Positions 42,665-54,530 of a DNA stretch of 64,000 nucleotides are shown in pieces. Both the position numbers and the translations under genes were made by a program. The stretch's first letter is position 1, and each line of letters starts with the position of its first letter. The DNA comes from Sipunculus nudus (taxonomy: Eukaryota; Annelida; Sipuncula; Golfingiida; Sipunculidae), in NCBI GenBank assembly GCA_026874595.1, contig CM049309.1, forward strand, positions 4,934,076 through 4,998,075, given 5' to 3'. Under the pieces are notes generated by a model, which did not search any database, was not told the DNA's origin, and saw only the letters and a list, made by a program, of their open reading frames with translations.

Positions 42665-43903
42665 ATGGCAACGTTCACAACAGAAGAAAAGGACCAATTA
42701 GCTGATGCCTTTGTCGAATTGGGTGCCAAACCAGACTTTGATAATGTTGAGTCTCTTAAATCTTGGATAGAACATTATGGGAAAGATGATAGGGAAACTG
42801 GAACGGTTTCTCAGGTGTTGTACTCCCCCAAAATATCGGTATTTTCTGGAGATCCCAAAGACGCCAGTTTCGATCTTTGGCTCTATGAAGTGAAGTGTCT
42901 CATGAAAGAGAGTACTTATTCCGAAGATGTTATAAAACAATCAGTTAGAAAATCACTGAGGGGGGAAGCTGCTAAAATAGCAATGCGCCTAGGACCTTCT
43001 AGTAGCTTGTTCGCTCTGATTGACAAATTAGAAGGTATCTATGGTACCGTTGATCTAGGTGAAACGTTACTGGGACAGTTTTGTAGTGCTGTCCAGAAAC
43101 CGGGAGAGGACGTAGCTACGTGGAGTTGTAGAATAGAGGATCTGTTAGAAAAAGTGAGAGAGAGTGGGCAAGTGAGTGATACGTCACTACCCGAACTGTT
43201 GAGGTCACGTTTCTGGTCAGGCCTTAGACAACCTCTCAAGAATGTTTCAGGTCACTTGTATAAAAGCATTACCGATTTTGACAAGCTCAGAGTTGAGATG
43301 AGACGTATTGAAAACGATTTCAGCCTGAAAGAAGGTAAGTCAAAAACCAAAGAATATTGTCATAGAGTGACGTGCGAGCAAGAAAATAAAGGTGAGTCGA
43401 ATTCTGAAATATCTCAACTTAAAACATTAGTATACAAACTAACATCGAAAATAGACAAACTACAAGAGACACAGAGTAAGCAGCAAAGTCAGGTGAATCA
43501 AGGTGTCAATGTAATGGGCCAAAGTCACGAACTTGACCGAGCGACCTTTAATGAACAAGGTCCGTCAAGGCAGGAAGGTCAACCGAGTAGTGAGAGACAA
43601 CAGCGAATCTTGAATCCGGCCAGACCAACACAGGGAAATGGTAGGGTTAGTTCCCGAGAACGACGACTTGACCACAATTTTGATAGGTATCCGCAACAGG
43701 GAAATTTATATCCGTCAAATAGGCCGGGAACAGAACGTAGGTACAGGTATGAGTATACTGAGCAAGGTGAGCCAATATGTGCTAGGTGTCGTCAAGTTGG
43801 ACATATACAGGTAGGCTGTAGGGTTATCCTAGACCATGTGAGACGCCCGTTAAACGACAACAGACCTGCGTTGAGGACCGAACAGCAAGGTCAGAGCCGG
43901 TAG
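42665..43903 (+). CDS. gag: Gag of a Ty3/gypsy-type element (PNMA/Arc-like capsid plus CCHC knuckle)
   Basis: Gag forms the cytoplasmic capsid that packages retrotransposon RNA. From ATG at 42665 it has 412 residues; the frame is open further upstream to 42512, but that part looks random. Residues 50-75 (YSPKISVFSGDPKDASFDLW) begin the capsid N-lobe as in PNMA/Ty3 Gag. Helical capsid continues to about residue 225 (SLRGEAAKIAMRLG, LEGIYGTV, LPELLRSRFWSGLRQPLK). A charged/Gln-rich linker follows, and then a canonical zinc knuckle, CARCRQVGHIQVGC (43778-43819). The frame stops at TAG 43901-43903, with protease open in the -1 frame. The frame is intact, so the element is probably young or under constraint. 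Confidence 0.85.
   Translation: MATFTTEEKDQLADAFVELGAKPDFDNVESLKSWIEHYGKDDRETGTVSQVLYSPKISVFSGDPKDASFDLWLYEVKCLMKESTYSEDVIKQSVRKSLRGEAAKIAMRLGPSSSLFALIDKLEGIYGTVDLGETLLGQFCSAVQKPGEDVATWSCRIEDLLEKVRESGQVSDTSLPELLRSRFWSGLRQPLKNVSGHLYKSITDFDKLRVEMRRIENDFSLKEGKSKTKEYCHRVTCEQENKGESNSEISQLKTLVYKLTSKIDKLQETQSKQQSQVNQGVNVMGQSHELDRATFNEQGPSRQEGQPSSERQQRILNPARPTQGNGRVSSRERRLDHNFDRYPQQGNLYPSNRPGTERRYRYEYTEQGEPICARCRQVGHIQVGCRVILDHVRRPLNDNRPALRTEQQGQSR
43849..43855 (+). promoter_or_regulatory. -1 ribosomal frameshift slippery heptamer
   Basis: G TTA AAC sits in the Gag frame (TTA at 43850-43852, AAC at 43853-43855), 46 nt upstream of the Gag stop. Slipping back one base gives GTT AAA, and the resulting frame is open without interruption to the protease stop at 44169. 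GTTAAAC is a known functional heptamer in arteriviruses. No strong downstream hairpin is obvious by eye; a short GACC...GGTC stem is possible. Confidence 0.55.
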
Positions 43904-44169
43904 GTCCACTCGTTACGTCACTGGTAGGTCGGCCTAATGAAGCAGAGGTTTTAGCAAATGGGTCATATTGCACTGCTTTATTGGACACGGGCTCGACTGT
44001 GTCGACTATTTCAGACACGTTCTTCGAGCAGGAACTGTCAAATTCTAGTCAAATTAGACCTTTGACAGACATTTTACATGTTGAGGCCGCAAGTGGACAC
44101 AATATACCATATAAAGGCTATGTTGAATTAGAAATTTGTGTACCCGACTTGAGCAAAGTATATACGTGA
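43849..44169 (+). CDS. retropepsin-like protease in the -1 frame, truncated pol
   Basis: In the -1 frame the sequence continues to CTALLDTGSTVSTISDTFFE, with the catalytic D-T-G-S motif at 43984-43995 preceded by the usual hydrophobic pair. ASGHNIPYKGYVELEICVP matches the second half of retropepsin folds. The frame ends at TGA 44167-44169. No reverse transcriptase, RNase H or integrase follows, so the element has lost most of pol and its 3' LTR, apparently by replacement with the unrelated tandem repeat downstream. Confidence 0.7.
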   Translation, partial: VKRQQTCVEDRTARSEPVGPLVTSLVGRPNEAEVLANGSYCTALLDTGSTVSTISDTFFEQELSNSSQIRPLTDILHVEAASGHNIPYKGYVELEICVPDLSKVYT

Positions 44170-44199
44170 ATACATTAAAACTGCATTAACAATGTTTGT

Positions 44200-45110
44200 T
44201 TTGTATATTGGACAGATTTCTTTTATAATTGGCATATACATAGATATGGGTTATTGGATGATGTTTATTTAAATTGGGGTCGTGACCTTTCCTATAAGAG
44301 TGGCCTTGACCTAAAATATATGGTGAAATTCACACAAAATCTTTAATATCTCAGTAAGGGATACATGGAATGATCAAAAAATCAAATTGACCGAAGATCT
44401 TGGATAGCTTTGTCTTTATCAGAAGACAGGTGGCGCCACCTTGTGTCGTTTTCTTGTTAAAATGATGTTAACGCAATAACTTTTTAAGAATTTAAGGTAC
44501 AGTCACCAAACCCACAGGTTTGATGCATCTTATCAACGACTAGGTCACGTTCGAACATGGATGACCATGATGCATTTTTTTCAAGGTCACAGCAGCGATT
44601 ATGCTAAAATTTTATTAGGGCAATAACTCAAAAGGAATTTGTGGTACAGTCACCAAACTTACAATTTAGATGCACCTTATCAAGGGCTAGGCAAAGTTCG
44701 AATAAGGATGACCTTGATGCATTTTTCAAGGTCTCAGACGCGATAACGCTGAAATGATATTAACTTTAATATTTCACTGAGGGATGCAAGGATTGGTCCA
44801 AAATCAAATTGACATAAGATCTTTGATAGCATTGTTTTCTGCAGAAGACAGGTTTCGCCACCTTATGTTGCTTCTTGTTAAAATGATGTTTGAACGGAAT
44901 AACTTTGTAAGAATTTGAGGTACAGTCACCAAACCCGTAAGTTTGATGCATCCTATCAACGGCTAGGTCAAATTTGAACATGAATGACCTTGATACATTT
45001 TTTCAAGGTCACAGCAGCGATAATGTTAAAATGAAATTACGGCAATAACTAAAAAAAAATTGTTGGTACAGTCACCAAACTTACAGGTTAGATTCATCTT
45101 ATCAAGGGCT

Positions 45111-45137
<27 letters not shown>
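44200..45137 (+). repeat. higher-order tandem repeat (about 425 bp, with subrepeats of about 145 bp) ending in a G-tract
   Basis: CTTTAATATCTCAGTAAGGGATAC at about 44340 recurs in diverged form at about 44765. Inside each large unit there are two subunits with GGTACAGTCACCAAAC (44498, 44645, 44921, 45065), AGGTCA and ATGACCTTGATGCATTTTTC. TCAAGGTCACAGC occurs at 44581 and 45003. The first large unit has CAGGTGGCGCCACC at 44429. The array runs into a G-tract of about 27 bases at 45111-45137. Confidence 0.85.
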
Positions 45138-45141
<4 letters not shown>

Positions 45142-48100
45142 TGTCTGGGGATACTATGGCCCTGCGGTGCCGAGAAATATCTAGTTATTATTATATTATT
45201 ATGATTTTATTATGGTATCCAATTCAAGTTGTTAATTATGTTAACCGTGGGGCCCTCATCTATATATAATGCGTTATTTGAACAACAACAAAAAAACATG
45301 CATCAATAAGTTTAGTGTTGTAACCAAATTGTAATTTTAAAGTGAAAGATGGCTAGCGCACATACAAAAGAACTGTATATATGAATCTGTCAAAGGTAAC
45401 GGCTTCTATTTTGAGTGAAGCTTCTGATAATGAATTCCTTAATATCGGTCTTTCGTAGATAAATTATTTTTGCATCAATTCAGTTCGAACTCGAGCCAGG
45501 TTGTGAAATAATAAAGATTGTCTCACCTGAGGTAATTAAAGTACTTAGACACAAGAATATTTGAATTAAAAAATATAATCGTTAACTGATATTTGCCGTT
45601 TTCAGGTTTTATATTATTGTGGAAAATGCAGCATTCAAACATCAAGCCTGGTCATCAAGCTCCAGTTACAGTGGCTGGGCAGTTAGAGGTGCTTTTAATG
45701 ACACCAAAATCAAGAAACCTTAAGTTTTTGTATAGTCCCTCTGGGTATTCCAAGATAATTGTCCAAAAATGAGTCATAGGAAGCCTCCAGTGACAGTAAA
45801 ATTAACTTGCATGGATTGTTTAACCGTTTTTTGCCATCCTCCATGATGATACAAAACAGTCACAGCGGTTTGAGACTTTACTTTCTGCACATAAACATAA
45901 TAGAAAAGAGAGATTGTTAAAAAAAGTGAAATGTGTAAATATATTATCCCTACATTTACGTTTACATTACAATTACAACAATTTCCTTTCTTTCTATCAA
46001 TATCTATTCACTTTAAAAAGATAATAATTATCTCTGTTACTTGCTGACTGTAATCACACAAACACAATAGCCATGAACAATTACCTTTCGTGAATCTAGA
46101 ATCACATAATCCTCGCATCCTTAAAATAATTGGCCCGCCTTTTTTTTAAAACAAAGGCCCGTTATCCGAATACATGTAACTGATCGTTGCATTTCAGTGG
46201 GACTTACATTGCCACATCTATGCACGCAAAGAAAAGCATGCGAGATTTTATTTACTTAACACGTCATATTTTATAATCGAACATAAAATAAAGTGAGTAA
46301 ACAAATATAACACATGCCAGAAGTTGCCTAGCATCAGTGGTAGCAGGATAATGGGATATGGGGGGGGGGGGGGGGGGGCGCCCCTTTGCGCCCTCATGAA
46401 GGGTATTATAAGTTTATACCATTTTCCACCTCACTTCCATACCAGGTGAATAAAACACATGAAAGATACAGTTCGTGATGATTCAATCTGATATTGAGAA
46501 AATTTAAGATATTGCAGGTGTCACTTGTCTCAGTAGAATGTCATAGAATGTTAGCCTTTTTTTGAATAACTAAATCAAATGTAGATTTGGAATGATAAGG
46601 TGCTGAGAAAATAAAGCAACATTGTTTTCATATATATATATATATATATGATATTCTGGGGGAGAGATATTGTCCTGCTTGTCATTAGTCGGAAGGGAGC
46701 TGTCTGCAGATTTGAGCGGTTGTCCTGATTTTGTGGTTTTCCTTCGGATTTTCCCCTTTATATTTTCTAAGCGAAGAAGGCCCAACGACATGGTAATCAT
46801 ACCACTCTGGCTTCTAACTGCAGAGAGCACGATAATGCAAGTATCCCTCGATATACTGCACTTATCAATTATGTAAATGGTCAGAAAAACGCTCGTTTCA
46901 GTGAAGAACTGTATAACAGAGACCCTGGATAACCGTTCACATTAGTTTGAACATAAAGATATCTCAGGAGATCGAATGTTGATTGGCCAAGGAACCTTTC
47001 AGTAACATGAACTGCTCACCAGACCATACTAGAGAACTATGATGCGAACCGTTTGAGCGGAATGATCACAATTATGTGATACATTTGGGCAATTGCTCAT
47101 TTTCTTTGAAAATAATGTGTTCAAAGAAAGAAAGAGCAAGGGTGGTTTAGGACGGCATGAAAATCATTTCCTTCGCCGACGAGGTTTGCAGAGGTTATTT
47201 GTCTGTCATATTTTGTAAATTGCCGGAACTTTCGAATCACAAGTACTAATATATTAGTCAGTCTGTCTGTTAGTGTGTTTGCTTGTCCGGTCGTGCTCTA
47301 TAGGTAACAGTTTTGCGTAAATTGGTCTCAAATATTCGGCCAAATTTAACTCTCAGTATCGGGGTAAACATTAACTGATTTACTTATTAACTAATCGTTA
47401 ATTAAAATGTATCATATCGATACAAATACAGCTCAGTAATTTCTTCCATGATACTTTAAGGGAGATGAAGATTGATTTGGTCAAATCCGTCAGAGGTCTT
47501 GTGCTTCTGGGAATCTGGGATTCGGCATGTCTATAATGCTATAATGATCAAAATGATCAATTATATATGTTTGTCTGTCTGTTCCCTTTTTACAGGTCAC
47601 AATGCTGTACCGCTTGTTATAAAAAGAAATTACTGAAGGCAGATATTAATATACCATCGAAACCTAATGTTTTTCTTCAAAATTGGTCAAATCCAAGGTA
47701 ACCGAAAACTCAACCTGCTCGACCTCTGGTTGCTTCTTTGTGGGTATCATTTTCGCATTCTTCTCTCTTCACACGCATTTTTCCTGAGTATATACATAAA
47801 TTAGGAGATAAACTTGGTAGGTGGGTATACGCTAAGATATACGACATACATGTATGCACATCCATCAACATTTAATATATATCTTTTAAAAATAACATCA
47901 CATTTAATTATTCTAACCAGAATTTGCAGTGCAAATCAATAAGACAAAATGGTTGCCATCTGTACCAGTCCTATTCCAGTTTAACATGATGCAAAACGTC
48001 ATCATTTAAAGAGTGCGCTTCCGCCTTTCTGTCTTTTTTTCTATATCTCTTAAACTGTAAACAGTCGCACGAAAATAATATTTTGCGTTGTGTTTTAACG

Positions 48101-48585
48101 ATTTATTTCTGTACAGACATTACATTATCTAAATCCCTAGTATTACAGGGCGAAAATAATATAGTCCTCAAACCTTTGATGTAGTGTCATATAAGATCCC
48201 ATTGGTAACTACTTAAAGATTAAAGTCAGTATTTATGCATAGTTATTTTAGAATAACATTACAGGTAGCAGCCTCCTCATCAGCTAGAAGTGTAATATTC
48301 AGTTGGCATTCAATAACCACATGTGCACCTCATGCCAGTCACAACAGAAGCTCTCCCAGTGAGCACCTGCGTAAACAGGGTTGCTAGCAGCCAGCTGTGA
48401 AAAAAAAATTACTGACTTATCCCCGACTTGTCCCTCACTTTAAATTGGTTTTCAAGGAAATACTTACACGGTATTTCATATTCGTTCTTAATGAGGCCTA
48501 ATCACCTATCAAGCATGTTGAATTAATACGAAAAATAGCTTCTTCCCTTTAAAATAAATTTGTACATATATTCCAGCGGTTAAGT
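45138..48585. other. largely unique AT-rich sequence
   Basis: No gene recognised. Notable pieces are a G-tract with a G/C-rich flank at 46361-46395, a (TA)n at 46628-46650, and a minus-strand open frame (46655-46830) next to an acceptor-like CTCTCTGCAG. That frame reads MITMSLGLLRLENIKGKIRR but has no recognised homology. Confidence 0.35.
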
Positions 48586-48589
48586 TCTC

Positions 48590-49080
48590 ATATTTGGAAG
48601 ATTTGTGCAAAAAATGAAAGAAGCATGAAAGTTGGTAAAAATGTTCTTTGGAGGTTAATGATGAATTTCAGATATGGGGCCAAGCTGAAAATAATTGATC
48701 ATGGCCAAGATGGCCGCCAGATTAAAAAATGTCAATAACTTGATTTAAAACGTCCTTAAAAAGCATAGCAATTACTCTATTACTATATATTTTGGGCTGA
48801 AAAATTCAAATTTTGAGATTCAAAGCCTCTCCATGTACACAGCTGTTTTTCCTGTAGGATTTGTGTAATATTCCCATTAGTCCTGCGGTTTAGCTGCATA
48901 TTTAGAAGAAGTGTGCCAAAAATGGCAGAAGCTTGAAACCTCCATGGCATTATAACTGTCCAGACCATAATCGATATTTTCAGATATGAGGCCATGCGGA
49001 TTCACCTATCTTGGTCAGAATCCAAGATGGCGACCAAGGTGGCCGCCGAATTATAAATACCAACACATCCGGTAATATTT
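48590..49080. repeat. two-unit tandem repeat of about 300 bp with CAAGATGGC motifs
   Basis: The order CATATTTGGAAGA...GTGCAAAAAATGAAAGAAGC, then TTTCAGATATGGGGCCA, then GGCCAAGATGGCCGCC is repeated about 300 bp later as CATATTTAGAAGAAGTGTGCC, TTTCAGATATGAGGCCA, CCAAGATGGCGACC and GGTGGCCGCCG. AAGATGGC(C/G) next to GCCGCC resembles YY1 sites. It is non-coding. Confidence 0.7.
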
Positions 49081-52000
49081 GTCCTAGACACAGGAGAGTA
49101 GCCGGGGGGGGGGGGGGGGACCCAACCACTTTGCATACTACCTTTATACTGTATTAATTGATAGTGCATGACATAATCAGCACACTTTCAGACACTTGTG
49201 CAGTTAGTAGTTTACCTGCTACTTTGAAATATGGAAGATAATAAGCTGACATTGACTTTGCATGTCCCATTGGTCTTAAAATACTTCATTTATATATATT
49301 ATACACACTTTTTATAAAGATTATTTAAATAATGTTTCACCATGTGCACAAGATGCAAAAGTATAGATCGCACTGAGCCTTGTACATAAGATGAAAAGAA
49401 CCGATCTTTATTAAGTTGGAATTGTGTGTTTTATCAGAAGAAAAACGCTCTTGTCCTGCAAAATCTAAAAGATAATGTTCAGGCATAAAGGTTATAAAGA
49501 AGTTGCTGGCAATATAACAATATGTGTGTAATAAACTTATCATTCAGTAATAATAATATTCAGCCATAATATTCAGAAAGAGTATAATCCTATTAATATT
49601 TGTTTACTCGATGAAGCAAGTGGTATATGAAATACTAGCATTCTGCACTGGGGATCGAATGAAGCTTACAATAAGAGAAAACTTAACTGTTCAAAGGTTG
49701 CCAGAGTTCAGGAGGTGAGAGCACAGAAACGTTACAAGCACCAATCAACTAAATGAAAACTCAAACCATTTTGTACTGAATTTTGATGTAATCATGATGA
49801 TGAAGACAGAATGCATATCTGGAACTTGTGGATGTATTACATTTTTCAACCTTGGGGTGTGAATATCTTACGCCTTGCTCTTCAATTCTCTTGGCATTCA
49901 TCAAGGAAAGATCAGCTAGCTTGATCAGTGGCAGTACCGACTCCTGAGGTTTGATACATGTGGTAAATATTTCTGTTAATACAGGCATGTAGTATATAAA
50001 TCTAAAACCTGCATAACGCTAGCAAATGAAAGTATTTTGTTGACACCTATATACATCATGCAAAGCGAATCGCTGGTAATGTACCAGTTCTATAAGAAAA
50101 ATAGCATCACTGTTGTTACGGAACCCAATATAAACAGAACACGTATGCCTGATGAACACAACTTCTGTAACGGAAATAAAAAAATCAGATTCTGTAACAC
50201 TTAGGCAGCGTGAAATGTCTAGGGGAATGAATAAAGAAGTCAGTGGTTTTTTGTTAACATATAACTATAATTTATTCTTAAAACAACCCTAACATTACAA
50301 TACACTAAATAAATACTATTATACAGTAAAACAGCGGTACAGCAACAAGTCAATACAATCATATAGAAAATAATGTGCACAGTACCTGGATACCAACACC
50401 GTCACCACGATAAGTTCCCTAAATGTTTACTCTCGGAGAATGACAGTCATGTGGAAAGTTCTTGCAACAACCTAGAAAGTAAACTGAAGTCCAAATGCAT
50501 AAAATCCAGGAGAAAGTCTTTGAAAATCTATAATTGCCGCATTAGTCGGATAAGGGACTAGAATCTGACACACGCTTTTGCGTCCGCTGGAATCTTCTCT
50601 GCTCTCTCTGCCCTCTGCCTGGTTCTAAAACACAGCCCCTTTATATACCTTCACACCCCAAGCCGAGAATTTTCCACTTCTCGAACAGTCCATAAGATCT
50701 TGCACAACACAGTCTACACGCGTTTCAGGAATTATCTAGAAAGACAGTGCTGTGTATCTCTTCATACAAGGCTCATCACGTGACCTCGGCCAGGCGTGAA
50801 AACCTAAGGCTAAACATGTCCACGAGAGTTCAACCAGTACGGATTAAACATAGAATGTAATACGCGGCCAGACACGAGTGCCACAACAGGAGTTACGCCC
50901 GCGTCACACAATAAACAGAGCACATGACACACTGTAAAAAGCTGTGATATTTTACGGATACGTGTGTTGATACTCTCATACGAGCATACAGTCTGAGGTC
51001 TGCATCATCATCACATCACAAAATTATCAATCTGCAAAAGGTATCTACATGGGTGCTGATTATATCATGCATTCATATCCATAGTATATACTGCAACATT
51101 CTGTGCGCCTCTAAACGTGTGCTGATTCTGTCTTCATGCCAGCATAAAGCCTTAAAGCTGCACCATCATCTCATGGCAAAGACGCATAGAATCTATACAT
51201 TAAACTACATGGACGCACGCACTAAATTAATTATGAAAACAAACGTGGTGTTCAAATACATATAACTAGTACAGATAAATTTACTTTCAGAATAACTATT
51301 TGATATTTCCAAAATTGCAATAACACACATGAATGATCATAAAATTTAATATCATGTTTGTAGATTTTGAAATCAAAACTCGTTTTTAACGGATATATTA
51401 ATCTCCTGATTTTATACCAGACGGGATAGCTTAGTTTCTTTCATCCATCACCTTTACGAAGCAGTTAATACATTCGCTAGAGTGCAAATAAATGGAAATA
51501 AAAAAGAAAATATCAGACATATTAATTTAATAAAACCCAGCCCATCAAATTATACTTTCATTTGAAAGTGCAGTATTAAACAAATTTTACCAAGTTTTAA
51601 TATTGGGAGTGATGATGAAAAAGGCACTTTAAGCACAATTTCAATACGTACACAGAAGGCATAGAATCTATAAAGCTGAGAGGTGTGAGCTTCTTACAGA
51701 TGTCTGTTTCCTGTCACACACGTAATTCAGTCTGATTTCAATATTACAAGCAAGATAATCGTTATTTTAATTGGATAATTTAATTTATTTTATAATTCTG
51801 CATATTTTTACTGGCAAACCGCTTCACACAGGATTTCCCAGTCAGTTTTTCTAATCGGGTTTCTTTTGAACTGGAGTGTGTTCTTTTTGGGTGACCTAGC
51901 TCTGCCTTTAACCACCCTGACCCCATTTCTGGTACCCTTCATCCAACTGTCATCAGATTTCATTCATCTCATTTAGTAATGTGTACCTCACGCTTGTAGA

Positions 52001-52190
52001 TTTTTATGGGCTTATTCTTGATACGGAATTAGTTTAAAGCCTATTTTAATTATTCTGACCAAAGCTGTACGTTTTTCGCCCCTAAACTTGGTTTTCATGT
52101 AAAGCCGTTGCTCTAAACACATAATGCTCAATAATTTGCGGAAAGATCCATAATGCCCGGATCGTTTTAGCCCTAATTAGACCTCGGTAA
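49081..52190. other. unique sequence, no gene recognised
   Basis: A G-tract lies at 49106-49119. The rest has scattered short open frames without family resemblance, including 50373-50561. Segment 50570-50900 is GC-richer (CTCTCTGCCCTCTGCC, TTATATACC TATA-like) and might be a promoter region on either strand. Confidence 0.35.
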
Positions 52191-52965
52191 ATTTTAGCTC
52201 AGCTAGCTATAAGTCATCTGAGCTATAGCAAAAACCATTTGACCGTCTTCCGGCCGAACGTCCGGCCGGCCGTTAACAGGGCACAAATAGAAACCGTTAG
52301 ACTGAACATCCAGGGAGGCCCTATAGGCAAATCTTCTGGGAAACCTGAAATAAGGTCATAGTGACCTATATTCTGCGACCTATGGGCCGAAAACATGATT
52401 TTGAGCACCCAGACAGTAAAAGAGGCACAACTTGTATCAATTAAGCATGGAATTTTCTAACGTAACAATCTTCGATGGCCTAGGCATATGGGCACCCTGA
52501 ATGTCACAAATCGTATCTGTTAGGCGTAGTTTTTTCTAACACAACATCGAGTTATGTTCTGGGCAAATCTCCTTGGAAACTTGAAATTAAGTCATGGTAA
52601 CCTATATTATGTGGCCTATAGGCCGAAAAGATTTAGTTAGAAAGCATTCAGTTTGATAAACAAAATTCATAGCAGTTGGACATAGAATTAGCATCCAGCG
52701 AGTTCTTGGTACAATCTTCTTGGAAATTATAAATTAAAGGACACTCACCGTCGCTGTATCTTATTTTGTAAGGCCTATGCATGGACAAAACGCCTGATTT
52801 TGAACACTCTGAATGTCATCCTGTCCATTGTTTAAGGTTCCTTCACAATTTTTTTTTAACCAGATCATAACATGAATAATTAATACGTGCATCACCTGTA
52901 TGTCAAATTCAACTGAGCGTCATTGCCCATGGGCAATACATACTTCTCGTGAAAGCAACTGTGAC
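52191..52965 (-). repeat. inverted copy of the CCATGGG-ended dispersed repeat
   Basis: On the minus strand it runs from TATTGCCCATGGGCAATGACGCTCAGTTGA (about 52945) to CTCAGATGACTTATAGCTAGCTGAGC (about 52195). Internal phrases GGTTTCCCAGAAGATT, GCCCTGTTAACGGCCGGCCGGACG and CTATTTGTGCCC correspond to the array at 27300-28540. It is thus a complete single member of the family, with ends still recognisable. Confidence 0.65.
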
Positions 52966-53679
52966 TTCATTTCTTAATTGAGTGTGTTTAGTGATATAGG
53001 TCATTATTGTGTAACCCTTAGTGGTAAGGGAATCAAATATAATGCAATTCGTTTTAGTGAGAACGGTTACGTAATATTGTATGGGTAATATTTATTCTGA
53101 TAACCTTATAGGGAAGTCTGCTTTGATATATAACAATGTTTGGTATTGCTAAATGTGTAATTATATATGTCTGAAATCAGGTAAGTTTTCTGTAAATCAA
53201 TTGGTCATGGTAATATTTATTAATTATAACTTAAACTTCAAGTAAATTTGAAAATGGAAAATGGTACATCCTTCGCCTCTCAGTAGGCCCATATTTGTTT
53301 CATGCTTCATACCATGCACGCACGCCTATGGTTTTGAGTAAAATTTAAATAAACAGTAAGGGGTCTGAAGTTTTATTACATTTTGAAGAACATTATATCA
53401 GGGTATATAGATATTATCAATCTGGCACATGCAAATGATTCTGTAAATTCAATATTTAATAATTTTTTGTGTGGTGCAGGATATGATAAAGAATAGGAAC
53501 TCGGTCAAAATACCGCATTGAAAATGCATATTTCATGTTTAATTTTTTTTTTCAAACTTTTCCAAACCTGTGAGGAGGATTATCCCCTCTAACACCCATC
53601 CCTTTCAGGTGCTTACGCATCCTAAAAACTCGCTAAACTGACAGAATGCGCCCACTTTTAGAAACGCTCCAAAAGCCTT

Positions 53680-53739
<60 letters not shown>

Positions 53740-53836
53740 ATTTATACCCCCCCCCGGAATGTGCCACCTTCCACTTTTATGAACGCTCCAGAGCCTATAT
53801 TTAGTAATGAATTATCTGTGTCCTTACTCGTATTCT

Positions 53837-53886
<50 letters not shown>

Positions 53887-54338
53887 GACCCTATGTGTGT
53901 ACATAAGCATGTTTCCTCTATTCTTTTATTCGCATTTCTCTTTAATTCTCTGTAGCAGCTGCATGGAGACGGGTTAAGTATCGGGATAAATAAGAGACGA
54001 CTGCAGGTGGCAGAGCGGGCGTACCCACGGGCGGACCGGGCGTCTCGTCTGATTTAATGGATAAAAATATATCAACGCCTATCCAATATTTGGTAATGGA
54101 GGATGGTCAACGTAATTTTCCACCCCTCTCCACTATAGAGAGAATAATTTTATATAATGCAAGTGAAATAATAGAATAATAATAAGAATGATAGACTTTG
54201 GTTCAATTTATGAGTTTACTATGAAATATTATACTAATCCTGGTTTAGAGTTACCTTTAATTATAATAAAAAAAAGTTTATTTTCTAAAACCTTATAGTT
54301 ATTGTAACATATGTGATTTAGTATACGGGAATAAACGT
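52966..54338. repeat. AT-rich flank with long microsatellites
   Basis: Contains (TA)n at 53680-53737, a C-tract at 53744-53754, and (CT)n at 53843-53881. GAACGCTCCA phrases flank the (TA)n on both sides (53660, 53785). No gene is seen. Confidence 0.6.
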
Positions 54339-54396
54339 GAAATGTGCCATACAGCCGCTTATATATTTGAAATGTGTCATAACGCCGCTAAAAAGG

Positions 54397-54463
<67 letters not shown>

Positions 54464-54530
54464 ATATGTGTATTTGATTGTCTGCGAGTCATCCTCCACC
54501 CTGGAAGATAAATTGACGCCACTGCACGCT
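54339..54530. repeat. dispersed repeat, shared with 63017-63110, with (TA)n
   Basis: ATATATTTGAAATGTGTCA and GAAGATAAATTGACGCCACTG occur in the same order here and at 63019-63108. A direct duplication of GTGAAATGTGCCATACAGCCGC lies at its left, and an internal (TA)n at 54396-54453. The right end, GACGCCACTG, resembles a hAT-type terminus. Confidence 0.6.

Noticed and set aside
43824-44018. Minus-strand frame opposite the Gag/protease junction
   Set aside because: Antisense shadow of two overlapping coding frames.
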